Assembly (NCBI RefSeq): GCF_040801915.1 | Contig: NZ_JBFMIA010000002.1 | Location: forward strand, 62,001-126,000 | Length of the DNA stretch: 64,000 nt | Reading direction: 5' to 3' | Origin: Jeotgalibacillus marinus | GTDB lineage: Bacteria > Bacillota > Bacilli > Bacillales > Jeotgalibacillaceae | Shown: piece by piece, positions 35,835 through 44,264 of the stretch | Position numbering within the stretch: the first letter of the stretch is position 1 | Layout: every line of letters starts with the position of its first letter | Position numbers and translations under genes: made by a program | The notes under the pieces: model-generated | The model's database searches: none | Seen by the model: only the letters and a program-made list of their open reading frames with translations | Told to the model about the DNA's origin: nothing

Positions 35835-36350
35835 CTATTTATCATCCTCGTCTTCATCAGCATCTTCATCTTCATCTTCATCGAGGTCATACTCATCTTC
35901 GTCCACTAGCTCTTCATCGAAGTCATCCTCGTCGTCAGCATCCTCTGACTCATCGTACACAAGGTCGTCTTCTTTGTCGTCTAAGTTATCAAAGTCAAGA
36001 TCCTCATCAGCTGCTTTTTTCTTTTTGGCTTTTGATTTTGTCTTTTTCTTTTTCTTTGTTTGAATTTCGCTTGTCACTTGCTCATCCTCTACTTGATCAA
36101 GTGGATACCACGTACGCAAGCCCCACTTGTTTTCTCCTAAAGAGATGAATCTGCCATCTACATTTAAGTCTGTGTAAAATTGAACCATGCGAGCTTTCAT
36201 TTCTTTATCGTTATACCCAAGAAGCTTCTTCCATTCATTTAACATATCATGAAAAGACATCGCCTCGTGGCGTTCAACGAGAAGGTAATGTGTGATTTCG
36301 ATAAATGAATATTCACGAAGTTCTTCTTTTGATAGATTCTTAAGTTCCAT
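35835..36350 (-). CDS. rpoE: RNA polymerase delta subunit
   Basis: Accessory RNAP subunit of Firmicutes that speeds RNAP recycling and raises sensitivity to the initiating NTP level. 171 residues: N-terminal HARE-HTH domain (about 1-90, FIEITHYLLVERHEAMSFHD, WGLRTWYP), a Lys-rich stretch near 105-118 (KKKKKTKSKAKKKK), then an almost purely Asp/Glu tail to the end. The ATG at 36350 follows AAAAGGAG. It lies upstream of pyrG as in B. subtilis; the low-complexity tail explains a spurious poly-Ser frame on the other strand. Confidence 0.96.
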   Translation of the reverse strand: MELKNLSKEELREYSFIEITHYLLVERHEAMSFHDMLNEWKKLLGYNDKEMKARMVQFYTDLNVDGRFISLGENKWGLRTWYPLDQVEDEQVTSEIQTKKKKKTKSKAKKKKAADEDLDFDNLDDKEDDLVYDESEDADDEDDFDEELVDEDEYDLDEDEDEDADEDEDDK

Positions 36351-36491
36351 TACGTGCACTCCTTTTAGTTAGAAAGGGGGCGTTCACCTTAAGTGAGGCA
36401 CCCCATACTCTCTTTTCAAATGATACTTCCTATTATAAAAAGAAATTTCTTTTTTGTTCTCCGAAAGCATATTATCCATTATAACCAAAGT

Positions 36492-36504
36492 CATAATGAT
36501 TATG
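36492..36504. promoter_or_regulatory. CATAATGATTATG palindrome upstream of rpoE
   Basis: A perfect 6-1-6 inverted repeat resembling the core of Fur/PerR/Zur-type boxes (ATAATNATTAT). It lies about 145 nt upstream of rpoE and just beyond the end of the small membrane gene. A TATAAT-like element lies 14 nt further toward rpoE. Assignment to a metal regulator is speculative. Confidence 0.35.
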
Positions 36505-36540
36505 CCATACCTACTATCGCAATTCCGTGAATTAATCCCT

Positions 36541-36708
36541 CTACTGTTTTCGATCCTTGTCTGCTTGCTTCGACTCGAGGAAGGCACAATAATAGAGAAC
36601 AATGGATAAAAGCAACAATGGGATCGCACCTAACATTCGATTATAGAGCATAATAGTGATTACAATCATCAAGATTATGGTCGCATATAAGACTAGTGTT
36701 TTAGCCAT
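36541..36708 (-). CDS. Small hypothetical membrane protein (55 aa)
   Basis: Begins MAKTLVLYATIILMIVITIM, then a second hydrophobic segment (MLGAIPLLLLSIVLYYCAFL), ending in a charged tail ESKQADKDRKQ. Two membrane helices are predicted. The ATG at 36708 is chosen because it follows GGACGTGAG, a weak SD, and because the longer in-frame version runs into the icmF terminator. I do not recognise a family. Confidence 0.55.
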   Translation of the reverse strand: MAKTLVLYATIILMIVITIMLYNRMLGAIPLLLLSIVLYYCAFLESKQADKDRKQ

Positions 36709-36763
36709 TGGCTCACGTCCTGTCTGCATAAAAATTATGTATATCTTTATTATAACCGAAACT

Positions 36764-36799
36764 GAAAAACCTGACGCAATATTATTCCTAGCGTCAGGC
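36764..36799 (-). terminator. Terminator of icmF
   Basis: Perfect 8-bp stem CCTGACGC/GCGTCAGG with a 13-nt loop, followed on the minus strand by TTTTTCAG, shortly after the icmF stop. Confidence 0.9.
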
Positions 36800-36813
36800 A
36801 ATTTACATACTCT

Positions 36814-39800
36814 TTACATGTTTCTACGATATTGCCCGCCAACTTCATAGAGAGCGTGTGTGATTTGGCCAAGACTTGCCACTTGAACCGTCTCCATCAA
36901 CTCTGAGAAAAGGTTCCCCCCTGAAACTGCTGTGTCTTTAAGGCGTTGTAACGCTTCTTCAACTTCCGCATCGTTTTTCACTTGGAAAGTTCGTAAATTA
37001 TTGATTTGCGTTTCTTTCTCCTCTTTTGTTGCACGAGCAAGTTCCATGCTGTCCATTTGCTCTTCAGATGGAGGGTTAGGATTTAGATAAGTGTTCACGC
37101 CAATAATCGGCAGTTCACCTGTATGCTTTTTCATTTCATAAAACATGGATTCTTCTTGAATTTTGCCACGTTGATATTGTGTTTCCATAGCACCAAGGAC
37201 TCCACCACGATCATTAATGCGCTCAAATTCTTGGAGTACCATTTCTTCAACTAAATCTGTTAACTCTTCTACGATAAAAGATCCTTGAAGCGGGTTCTCG
37301 TTTTTGCTTAGCCCGTGTTCTTTCGTAATGATCATTTGTATCGCCATTGCACGTCGCACGGATTCTTCCGTTGGTGTTGTAATTGCTTCGTCGTACGCAT
37401 TCGTGTGAAGAGAGTTACAGTTATCCTGCAGCGCCATTAATGCTTGGAGCGTTGTACGAATATCATTAAAATCGATTTCTTGCGCATGCAGTGATCGACC
37501 TGACGTTTGAATATGATATTTTAGCTTTTGACTACGCTCGTTTGCACCATACTTATCCCTCATCACTATTGCCCAGATGCGTCGAGCTACACGACCAATC
37601 ACTGTGTATTCAGGATCGAGACCATTTGAGAAGAAGAATGATAGGTTTGGTGCGAATGCATTAATATCCATTCCACGGCTTAAATAATACTCCACATACG
37701 TAAAGCCATTTGCAAGAGTAAAGGCAAGCTGAGAAATTGGATTTGCTCCCGCTTCTGCAATGTGATAACCAGAAATTGACACGGAATAGTAGTTACGCAC
37801 TTTTTGATCAATGAAATATTGTTGAATATCACCCATCATACGCAAGGCAAATTCTGTTGAGAAAACACACGTGTTTTGTCCTTGATCTTCTTTTAAAATA
37901 TCAGCTTGAACTGTTCCTCGTACAACTTGAAGTGTCCCTGCACGAACGTCCATAAACTCTTCCATCGACAATGCGCGACCTAGTTCTTCTTCTTTACGCT
38001 TAACTTGTTGATCCACTGCAGCATTCATGAACATGGCTAAAATGATCGGTGCTGGACCATTGATCGTCATCGAAACTGAGGTTGATGGCGCACAAAGATC
38101 AAACCCGGCATAAAGCTTTTTCATGTCTTCAAGTGTACAAATACTAACACCACTTTCGCCGACCTTGCCATAAATATCAGGACGATGGTCAGGGTCTTCG
38201 CCGTAAAGAGTTACAGAGTCAAACGCTGTGCTTAAGCGTTTTGCATCGTCATCTTTTGAAAGGTAATGAAAACGACGATTCGTACGTTCAGGGGTTCCTT
38301 CACCAGCAAATTGACGCTTCGGATCTTCACCCTTTCGCTTAAACGGGAAAACACCTGCTGTGTAAGGGAATGAACCTGGCACATTTTCTTTGAATACCCA
38401 TTTTAAAATTTCACCGTAGTCCTCGTATTTAGGAAGCGCAACTTTTGGAATCGACAAACCAGATAAGCTTTTCGTTGTCAGCTCCGTTACGATTTCTTTA
38501 TCACGAATTTTCGTTGTGAATTGTTCTTGAGCATAAAGAATTTTTTGGTCCTGCCAGCCTTCAAGTACTTTTTTCGACTCAAGTGAAAGCTTCTCCCATA
38601 CCTCTTCTTTCAACGATTCAAGCGATCCCCCCTCTTTATCTTGCTCTTTTAGCGCTTCAATTGAACCTTCTAATTGGAAGAATCGACGTGCCAGCTTAGA
38701 TTGTTGTTCGCTAGTTGAAAAATAACGACGAACGCTTTCTGAGATTTCACGCAAATAATAACGCCGGTCATTTGGAATAATGACATTTTGTTTTTCAACG
38801 TCTGCTTTTGTTGAAAAAGCCGTAGCCCAGTCAAGTTCGGTCTTTTTGTTAATGACACCAATGAGTGTTGCAAAAAGTGCATTCGTTCCAGCATCATTAA
38901 ATTGAGACGCGATTGTGCCAAAAACCGGCATATTGTCGAGATCTTCTTCAAATAGCATGTGGCTTCGTTGGTATTGTTTTTGAACTTGACGCTTTGCATC
39001 TTCAGAACCTTTACGTTCATATTTATTAATCACGATGAGATCTGCATAATCAATCATGTCGATTTTTTCGAGCTGAGAAGGTGCACCAAATTCACTTGTC
39101 ATAACATACATTGACACATCAGCGATTTCCGCAATTTCTGCATCCCCTTGCCCAATTCCACTCGTTTCAATAATGATCAAGTCAAATTCTGCCGCTTTCG
39201 CAACAGAAATGGCGTCTCTAATTGCAAGTGACAGCTCACTTTTCGATCCACGAGTCGCCAAACTCCTCATGTAAACACGATCAGAGAAAATAGCGTTCAT
39301 TCGAATACGGTCACCAAGTAGTGCGCCGCCTGTTTTTTGCTTTGTTGGGTCAATCGAAAGGATCGCCACTTTTTTGTCAGGAACCTCGTTGATGAAGCGA
39401 CGGATGAGTTCGTCTGTTAGTGAACTTTTCCCTGCTCCACCTGTACCTGTAATTCCAACGACTGGCGCAGATTCTTCAATTTTTTTCACCTGATCCATAA
39501 TCACTTGCCACTGATCTTGATCTCCTCCACCTGCCTGCATTCGGTACTCAGCAAGCGAAATGAATTTTGATATAACAGGAGTTTTACCTGTTTTTAACTC
39601 GTTCATTTGGTCTGTCATTTCTGAATTAACCGTTGAAAAATCGCATTCTTCAAGCATTTGGTTAATCATGCCTTGAAGACCGTGTTGACGGCCGTCTTCG
39701 GGTGAAAAAATCCGAGCGATACCGTATTCATGGAGCTCTTTTATTTCACGAGGAATGATAACCCCTCCACCTCCGCCATAAAGACGAATGTGAGGAGCCC

Positions 39801-40077
39801 CTCGTTCCTCTAGCAAATCATACATGTATTTAAAATATTCAACGTGACCACCTTGGTACGATGAAATCGCGATACCTTGCACATCCTCTTGAATCGCCGC
39901 GTTTACGACTTCTTCAACAGACCGGTTGTGCCCTAAATGAATCACTTCCGCTCCGCTCGATTGTAAAATACGACGCATAATATTGATCGACGCATCGTGC
40001 CCGTCAAAAAGACTAGAAGCCGTTACAAATCTGACTGAATTCGTTGGCTTGTAGATCGTTGCTTCATTTACAGACAT
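36814..40077 (-). CDS. icmF: Fused isobutyryl-CoA mutase with G-protein chaperone domain (IcmF)
   Basis: Adenosylcobalamin-dependent interconversion of isobutyryl-CoA and n-butyryl-CoA, with a built-in MeaB-like GTPase that guards cofactor loading. Order in the 1087-residue chain: B12-binding domain at about 1-135 (DGHDASINIMRRI with the cobalt-ligand His; the usual DxHxxG Gly is Ser), linker, GTPase domain at about 200-420 (P-loop GITGTGGAGKSSL, IIIETSGIGQGD, VINKYERKG), then the TIM-barrel mutase domain at about 540-1060 (VSMTINGPAPIILAMFMNA, YYSVSISGYHIAEAGAN). The start codon shares one base with the tetR stop (TAATG), so it is translationally coupled to its putative regulator. Its B12 could come from the operon at 49-57.9 kb. 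Confidence 0.95.
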   Translation of the reverse strand: MSVNEATIYKPTNSVRFVTASSLFDGHDASINIMRRILQSSGAEVIHLGHNRSVEEVVNAAIQEDVQGIAISSYQGGHVEYFKYMYDLLEERGAPHIRLYGGGGGVIIPREIKELHEYGIARIFSPEDGRQHGLQGMINQMLEECDFSTVNSEMTDQMNELKTGKTPVISKFISLAEYRMQAGGGDQDQWQVIMDQVKKIEESAPVVGITGTGGAGKSSLTDELIRRFINEVPDKKVAILSIDPTKQKTGGALLGDRIRMNAIFSDRVYMRSLATRGSKSELSLAIRDAISVAKAAEFDLIIIETSGIGQGDAEIAEIADVSMYVMTSEFGAPSQLEKIDMIDYADLIVINKYERKGSEDAKRQVQKQYQRSHMLFEEDLDNMPVFGTIASQFNDAGTNALFATLIGVINKKTELDWATAFSTKADVEKQNVIIPNDRRYYLREISESVRRYFSTSEQQSKLARRFFQLEGSIEALKEQDKEGGSLESLKEEVWEKLSLESKKVLEGWQDQKILYAQEQFTTKIRDKEIVTELTTKSLSGLSIPKVALPKYEDYGEILKWVFKENVPGSFPYTAGVFPFKRKGEDPKRQFAGEGTPERTNRRFHYLSKDDDAKRLSTAFDSVTLYGEDPDHRPDIYGKVGESGVSICTLEDMKKLYAGFDLCAPSTSVSMTINGPAPIILAMFMNAAVDQQVKRKEEELGRALSMEEFMDVRAGTLQVVRGTVQADILKEDQGQNTCVFSTEFALRMMGDIQQYFIDQKVRNYYSVSISGYHIAEAGANPISQLAFTLANGFTYVEYYLSRGMDINAFAPNLSFFFSNGLDPEYTVIGRVARRIWAIVMRDKYGANERSQKLKYHIQTSGRSLHAQEIDFNDIRTTLQALMALQDNCNSLHTNAYDEAITTPTEESVRRAMAIQMIITKEHGLSKNENPLQGSFIVEELTDLVEEMVLQEFERINDRGGVLGAMETQYQRGKIQEESMFYEMKKHTGELPIIGVNTYLNPNPPSEEQMDSMELARATKEEKETQINNLRTFQVKNDAEVEEALQRLKDTAVSGGNLFSELMETVQVASLGQITHALYEVGGQYRRNM

Positions 40078-40733
40078 TATGATTCCCCCTTCTTCTCTGC
40101 TGCTTTGTAGCCTTTAATGCCAATTAACAACAATTCAGTTTGACGTTCAATGTACTGCTCGATAGTGTACGTGTGATGAAGCGCCCATCTTCTAAATCCC
40201 CACATCTGCCCCTGGACAAAGATGTTTTGAGCCAACAAATGAATTTGTTTCTCCTCTATATGTAGCTCTCCTTTTTCAACACATTGCCTAATTAGCGTTT
40301 CAAACATTTGAACCATCTCTAGTTCTTTTTTTAAAACGTAAGGCAGTGCATCTTTGGACAGTGATTTCGTTTCTTGATACATGACTAGAACTTCGTCTTG
40401 CATCGCGTCCACTACTTTAAAATAATGAGCGATGCCGATAGACAGATCGCTAATCGTCCCACCGTTTAAATCCATGCTATTAAGCTGCGCTCGAACCTCA
40501 TCGTAAATGCGATCACAGACGAGGTACAGCACATCTTCCTTTGTTCTGATGTATTCATAAAGTGTCCCGATACTAAAGCCAGACGCACGAGCAATTTCCC
40601 GAGTTGTCGTCCGGTGAAATCCCTTTTGCTTAAATAGCGAAACGGCTCCTCGAATCATTTGATTACGACGCATCTCAACTAATCGTTCATCTTTCACTGA
40701 AGACTGCACTTCACGTCGTTTATCCAATCGCAT
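40077..40733 (-). CDS. TetR/AcrR family transcriptional regulator (FadR-like context)
   Basis: 218 residues. N-terminal helix-turn-helix at about residues 25-70 (RGAVSLFKQKGFHRTTTREI, FSIGTLYEYIRTKEDVLYLV) and an all-helical ligand-binding C-terminal domain. The family and its place among acyl-CoA dehydrogenase and thiolase genes suggest control by an acyl-CoA, like B. subtilis FadR, but ligand and targets are inferred. It overlaps icmF by 1 nt. Candidate targets are the shared operator-like sites at 45.49 and 47.75 kb. Confidence 0.85.
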   Translation of the reverse strand: MRLDKRREVQSSVKDERLVEMRRNQMIRGAVSLFKQKGFHRTTTREIARASGFSIGTLYEYIRTKEDVLYLVCDRIYDEVRAQLNSMDLNGGTISDLSIGIAHYFKVVDAMQDEVLVMYQETKSLSKDALPYVLKKELEMVQMFETLIRQCVEKGELHIEEKQIHLLAQNIFVQGQMWGFRRWALHHTYTIEQYIERQTELLLIGIKGYKAAEKKGES

Positions 40734-40803
40734 CAGCCACCTTTCGTTTTATGTGATCGAAATATTCGTACCGTCGCATCGCTATCGTGGATTGTGCTTA
40801 GCA

Positions 40804-41073
40804 GGGCTAAACGCCCGCTTCCGCTTTTACTTTATCCAGCTTCAGCGGGCAGGCTCTCGGATCGTAAGGAATGCGACTGCGGTGGTAAAGAACGCCCTCC
40901 TCGGCGCCTCCCTTACGTCTGTCGAGCCTAAACGCCCGCTTCCGCTTTTACTTTATCTAGCTACATCGGGCAGGCTCTCGGATCGTAAGGAATGCGACTG
41001 CGGTGGTAAAGAACGCCCTCCTCGGCGCCTCCCTTACGTCTGTCGAGCCTAAACGCCCGCTTCCGCTTTTACT
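40804..41073 (-). repeat. Tandem 121-bp structured repeat, two full copies plus a partial third
   Basis: The CTAAACGCCCGCTTCCGCTT boundary recurs at 40807, 40928 and 41049, exactly 121 nt apart, and the units are nearly identical (differences mainly in CCAGCTTCAGCGGG versus CTAGCTACATCGGG). Each unit contains an inverted repeat CTCGGATCGTAAGG...CCTTACGTCTGTCGAG, giving a long hairpin. It fills the acd-tetR gap; the last partial unit includes the acd stop codon. The family resembles dispersed palindromic repeats known in Bacillaceae intergenic regions. Confidence 0.9.
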
Positions 41074-42208
41074 TACTAACCATTCGTCCGATGACTAGGC
41101 GTTGGATTTCTTGTGTTCCTTCGTAAATTTGAGTGATTTTGGCATCGCGCATAAAGCGCTCAACTGGATAATCTTTCGTATAGCCGTATCCACCGAATAC
41201 TTGCACCGCTTCAACCGTTACTTTCATTGCTGTATCACCAGCAAATAATTTCGACATTGCCGACTCTTTTCCGTATGAAAGTCCTTCTGATTCAAGCCAT
41301 GCTGCTTGGTACGTTAATAGACGTGATGCTTCAATTCCAGTTGCCATGTCAGCAATTTTGAATGACACACCTTGATTCGCTAAAATTGTTTTACCAAACT
41401 GCTCCCGTCCTTTTGCGTAGTCAATTGCTGCATCCATTGCACCTTGTGCGATCCCAACAGCTTGTGCGGCAATTCCGTTACGACCTCCATCAAGTGTCAT
41501 CATCGCAATTTTAAATCCTTCCCCTTCTTTTCCGAGGAGATTTGAAGCAGGTACTTTTACATCTTCGAAAATAAGTTCAGTTGTTGGAGATGAACGAATG
41601 CCGAGCTTCTTCTCTTTCTTTCCAACCGAGAAACCTTCCCATCCTGGTTCCACGATAAATGCACTCATGCCGCGTGTGCCTTGTCCCGGTTCAGTGATGG
41701 CAAAAATGATGTAAAGATCGGCAACACCGCCGTTCGTAATCCAAACTTTTGAACCATTAAGCACGTAGTGGTCCTCTTTTCTTACAGCTTTGGTTTTCAT
41801 CGAAGAAACATCAGAACCTGCACCCGCCTCAGATAAACCAAAAGCGCCAAGCATTTCTCCTTGTGCTAATGCACGAAGGTAATGCTTTTTCTGTTCTTCT
41901 GTTCCGAATTTAAAGATCGGCCAGCTTGCAAGTGAAAGGTGAGCAGAAAGTGTTACGCCCGTTGACGCACACACGCGTGATAATTCTTCAACCGCAATGA
42001 CATACGCAAGATAGTCACTGCCAATCCCTCCGTACTCTTCTGGCCATGGAATTCCCGTTAAACCAAGATCAGCCATCTTATTAAAAATGGAGCGATCAAA
42101 ACGTTCTTCTTCATCACGCTCAGCAGCAGTTGGCGCTACGTCTTTCTCCGCGAAATCGCGTACCATTTTTCGAATCATTTCATGCTCTTCAGTTAGTTTA
42201 AAATTCAT
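41069..42208 (-). CDS. Acyl-CoA dehydrogenase (second of pair)
   Basis: FAD enzyme for the first step of beta-oxidation or branched-chain acyl-CoA breakdown. The 379-residue product from the ATG at 42208 (after AGGGGGAA) begins MNFKLTEEHEMIRKMVRDFA. Signature FGLSEAGAGSDVSSMKT near 130, WITNGGVADLYI near 160, and the catalytic-Glu region QIYEGTQEIQRLVIGR near 365. The last codons lie inside the 121-bp repeat. It lies 27 nt downstream of a paralogous dehydrogenase. The exact acyl chain is not determinable here. Confidence 0.93.
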   Translation of the reverse strand: MNFKLTEEHEMIRKMVRDFAEKDVAPTAAERDEEERFDRSIFNKMADLGLTGIPWPEEYGGIGSDYLAYVIAVEELSRVCASTGVTLSAHLSLASWPIFKFGTEEQKKHYLRALAQGEMLGAFGLSEAGAGSDVSSMKTKAVRKEDHYVLNGSKVWITNGGVADLYIIFAITEPGQGTRGMSAFIVEPGWEGFSVGKKEKKLGIRSSPTTELIFEDVKVPASNLLGKEGEGFKIAMMTLDGGRNGIAAQAVGIAQGAMDAAIDYAKGREQFGKTILANQGVSFKIADMATGIEASRLLTYQAAWLESEGLSYGKESAMSKLFAGDTAMKVTVEAVQVFGGYGYTKDYPVERFMRDAKITQIYEGTQEIQRLVIGRMVSK

Positions 42209-42235
42209 TGTATTTCCCCCTGTCAATCTTTTAAA

Positions 42236-43375
42236 TTAGTTGGTTACTTGTTTGCTAATTACGATACGCTGAATTTCACTCGTACCTTCATAAATCTCAC
42301 ATATTTTTGCATCTCGGAAAAAGCGCTCAACTGGATAATCTTCTGTATAGCCATTTCCACCAAACACTTGAACCGCTTCAATTGCGTTATTCATAGCTGT
42401 TGTTGAAGCAAAAAGTTTTGCCATGGAAGCTTCTTTTCCACAAGACTTCCCCTGTGCTCGCAGGCTCGCTGCTTGATACACAAGTAAACGTGATGCTTCA
42501 GTTGCAGTCCCCATATCAGCCAACTTAAAGCCAATTCCTTGCTGTGCTGAAATAGGCTTACCAAATTGCTCTCGCTGCTTGGCATAATCCACCGCTGCTT
42601 CAAACGCTGCTTCAGCGATTCCAAGTGATTTTGCCGCGATACCAATTCGACCCGTGTCGAGATTTCCAAGCGCAATTTTAAATCCTTCTCCTTCTTCTCC
42701 AAGAAGATTTTGGGCAGGAACTTTCATATCTTCAAATGTTAACTGCACTGTTCGTGAACCGTGCAGACCCATTTTTTCTTCATCTTTTCCTACGATAAAA
42801 CCAGGCGTGTCTTTTCCTACGATAAAGGCTGAAATGCCACGTGTACCCGCTGCTGGATCTGTGATCGCAAACACGATATTCGTATCGGCTTCTCCTCCAT
42901 TTGTAATGAAAATTTTCGATCCGTTTATGACGTAATGATCGTCTTTTTTCACCGCTTTTGTTTTTAAACTGGCAGCATCGGACCCTGCACCAGGCTCTGT
43001 TAAACAAAACGCACCTAGGTGCTCACCCGTTGCAAGCTTCGGGACGTATTTTTGTTTCTGTTCTTCATTTCCGTAATAAAGAATTGGATTTGTGCCAACT
43101 GATGTGTGCACTGATAAAATAACGCCCACAACTGCACTCACCTTTGATAGTTCATGAACCGCAATAATGTATGAAATAAAATCCATTTCTGAGCCACCGT
43201 ATTTTTCAGGAACCGAAATACCCATTAAGCCAAGCTCACCCATTTTTTTTATTATTTCACGTGGGAATTCCCCTTGTTCCATTCGTTCTATAAATGGTGC
43301 TACTTCATCACGCGCGAAGTCTCTCACCATTTTTCTCATCATTTTTTGTTCTTCTGTAAAGCGAAATTCCATCAT
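42236..43375 (-). CDS. acdA: Acyl-CoA dehydrogenase (AcdA-like, first of pair)
   Basis: A 379-residue short-chain acyl-CoA dehydrogenase beginning MMEFRFTEEQKMMRKMVRDFA. FAD signature FCLTEPGAGSDAASLKT near residue 130, FITNGGEADTNIVF near 157, and catalytic Glu in EIYEGTSEIQRIVISK near 365. The context (rpoE side, acdA, fadF, cls) matches B. subtilis acdA. The start could be the second Met. It is paralogous to the 41069-42208 gene. Confidence 0.93.
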   Translation of the reverse strand: MMEFRFTEEQKMMRKMVRDFARDEVAPFIERMEQGEFPREIIKKMGELGLMGISVPEKYGGSEMDFISYIIAVHELSKVSAVVGVILSVHTSVGTNPILYYGNEEQKQKYVPKLATGEHLGAFCLTEPGAGSDAASLKTKAVKKDDHYVINGSKIFITNGGEADTNIVFAITDPAAGTRGISAFIVGKDTPGFIVGKDEEKMGLHGSRTVQLTFEDMKVPAQNLLGEEGEGFKIALGNLDTGRIGIAAKSLGIAEAAFEAAVDYAKQREQFGKPISAQQGIGFKLADMGTATEASRLLVYQAASLRAQGKSCGKEASMAKLFASTTAMNNAIEAVQVFGGNGYTEDYPVERFFRDAKICEIYEGTSEIQRIVISKQVTN

Positions 43376-43390
43376 TTATCCCCCTAGGTA

Positions 43391-44242
43391 TTATGCATAC
43401 TCATAAAATCCTCGACCTGTTTTCTTACCTAACCAGCCAGCTTTGACATATTTTCTAAGCAACGGACAAGGGCGGTATTTACTGTCGCCAAAGCCTTCGT
43501 GTAAGATTTCCATAATGTACAGGCATGTATCAAGCCCGATGAAATCCGCTAATTGAAGTGGTCCCATTGGATGGTTCATGCCCATTTTCATTACGTCATC
43601 AATTGCTTCTTTCGTTGCAACACCTTCGTAAAGTGAGTAAATTGCTTCATTGATCATCGGCATCAAGATGCGATTTGATATGAATCCTGGAAAGTCATTT
43701 ACTTCAACAGGTGATTTTTTCAGATCTTTCGTCATTTTTTCAACCGTATTGTAGACTTCGTCTGTTGTGGCTAGTCCACGAATAATTTCAACCAGCTTCA
43801 TGATAGGCACTGGATTCATAAAATGCATGCCTATTACTTGGTTTGGACGTTTTGTTGCCGCAGCAATTTCAGTGATTGGTAGTGATGATGTGTTCGTTGC
43901 TAGGATTGCATGTGCTGGTACAATCACATCTAATTTTTGAAAAATTTCTGTTTTGATTTTCATGTTTTCAACTGCAGCTTCAATGACAATGTCAACGTCA
44001 ACTGCATCTTGAAGATCGGTTGAGCGAGTAATATTTGCTAGTGCTGCTGTTTTGTCTTCTTCTGCCATGCGCCCTTTTTCAACTGAGCGGGAAAGGTTTT
44101 TGGAAATGACAGCAATCCCGCGATCAAGGTATTCATCTTTCAAGTCATTTAGTAAGACGTCATAGCCAGCTTGCGCGCACACCTGTGCAATTCCGCCGCC
44201 CATTTGACCAGCGCCAATTACCATTACTTTTTGAATATTCAT
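43391..44242 (-). CDS. mmgB: 3-hydroxybutyryl-CoA dehydrogenase
   Basis: NAD(P)-dependent oxidation of 3-hydroxyacyl-CoA to acetoacetyl-CoA. 283 residues: Rossmann start VMVIGAGQMGGGIAQVCAQAG, then ATNTSSLPITEIAAATKRP with catalytic Ser near residue 118, the catalytic His in GMHFMNPVPIMKLVEII near 140, and C-terminal GPLQLADFIGLDTCL. Similar to B. subtilis MmgB. It lies between the thiolase and acdA with short gaps, one transcription unit. Confidence 0.95.
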   Translation of the reverse strand: MNIQKVMVIGAGQMGGGIAQVCAQAGYDVLLNDLKDEYLDRGIAVISKNLSRSVEKGRMAEEDKTAALANITRSTDLQDAVDVDIVIEAAVENMKIKTEIFQKLDVIVPAHAILATNTSSLPITEIAAATKRPNQVIGMHFMNPVPIMKLVEIIRGLATTDEVYNTVEKMTKDLKKSPVEVNDFPGFISNRILMPMINEAIYSLYEGVATKEAIDDVMKMGMNHPMGPLQLADFIGLDTCLYIMEILHEGFGDSKYRPCPLLRKYVKAGWLGKKTGRGFYEYA

Positions 44243-44264
44243 CCGATTTCCCCCTAAAGCTCAA

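Noticed and set aside
35824..36063. Plus-strand frame encoding a poly-serine protein
   Set aside because: It is the exact complement of the Asp/Glu-rich tail of rpoE on the minus strand and has no Shine-Dalgarno site.
40753..41052. Plus-strand frame of 99 codons across the tandem repeat
   Set aside because: It consists of the 121-bp repeat translated; no start signal or family is seen.
40804..41073. Tandem repeat considered as a CRISPR array
   Set aside because: The units are contiguous 121-nt duplications without spacers, and no cas genes are present.
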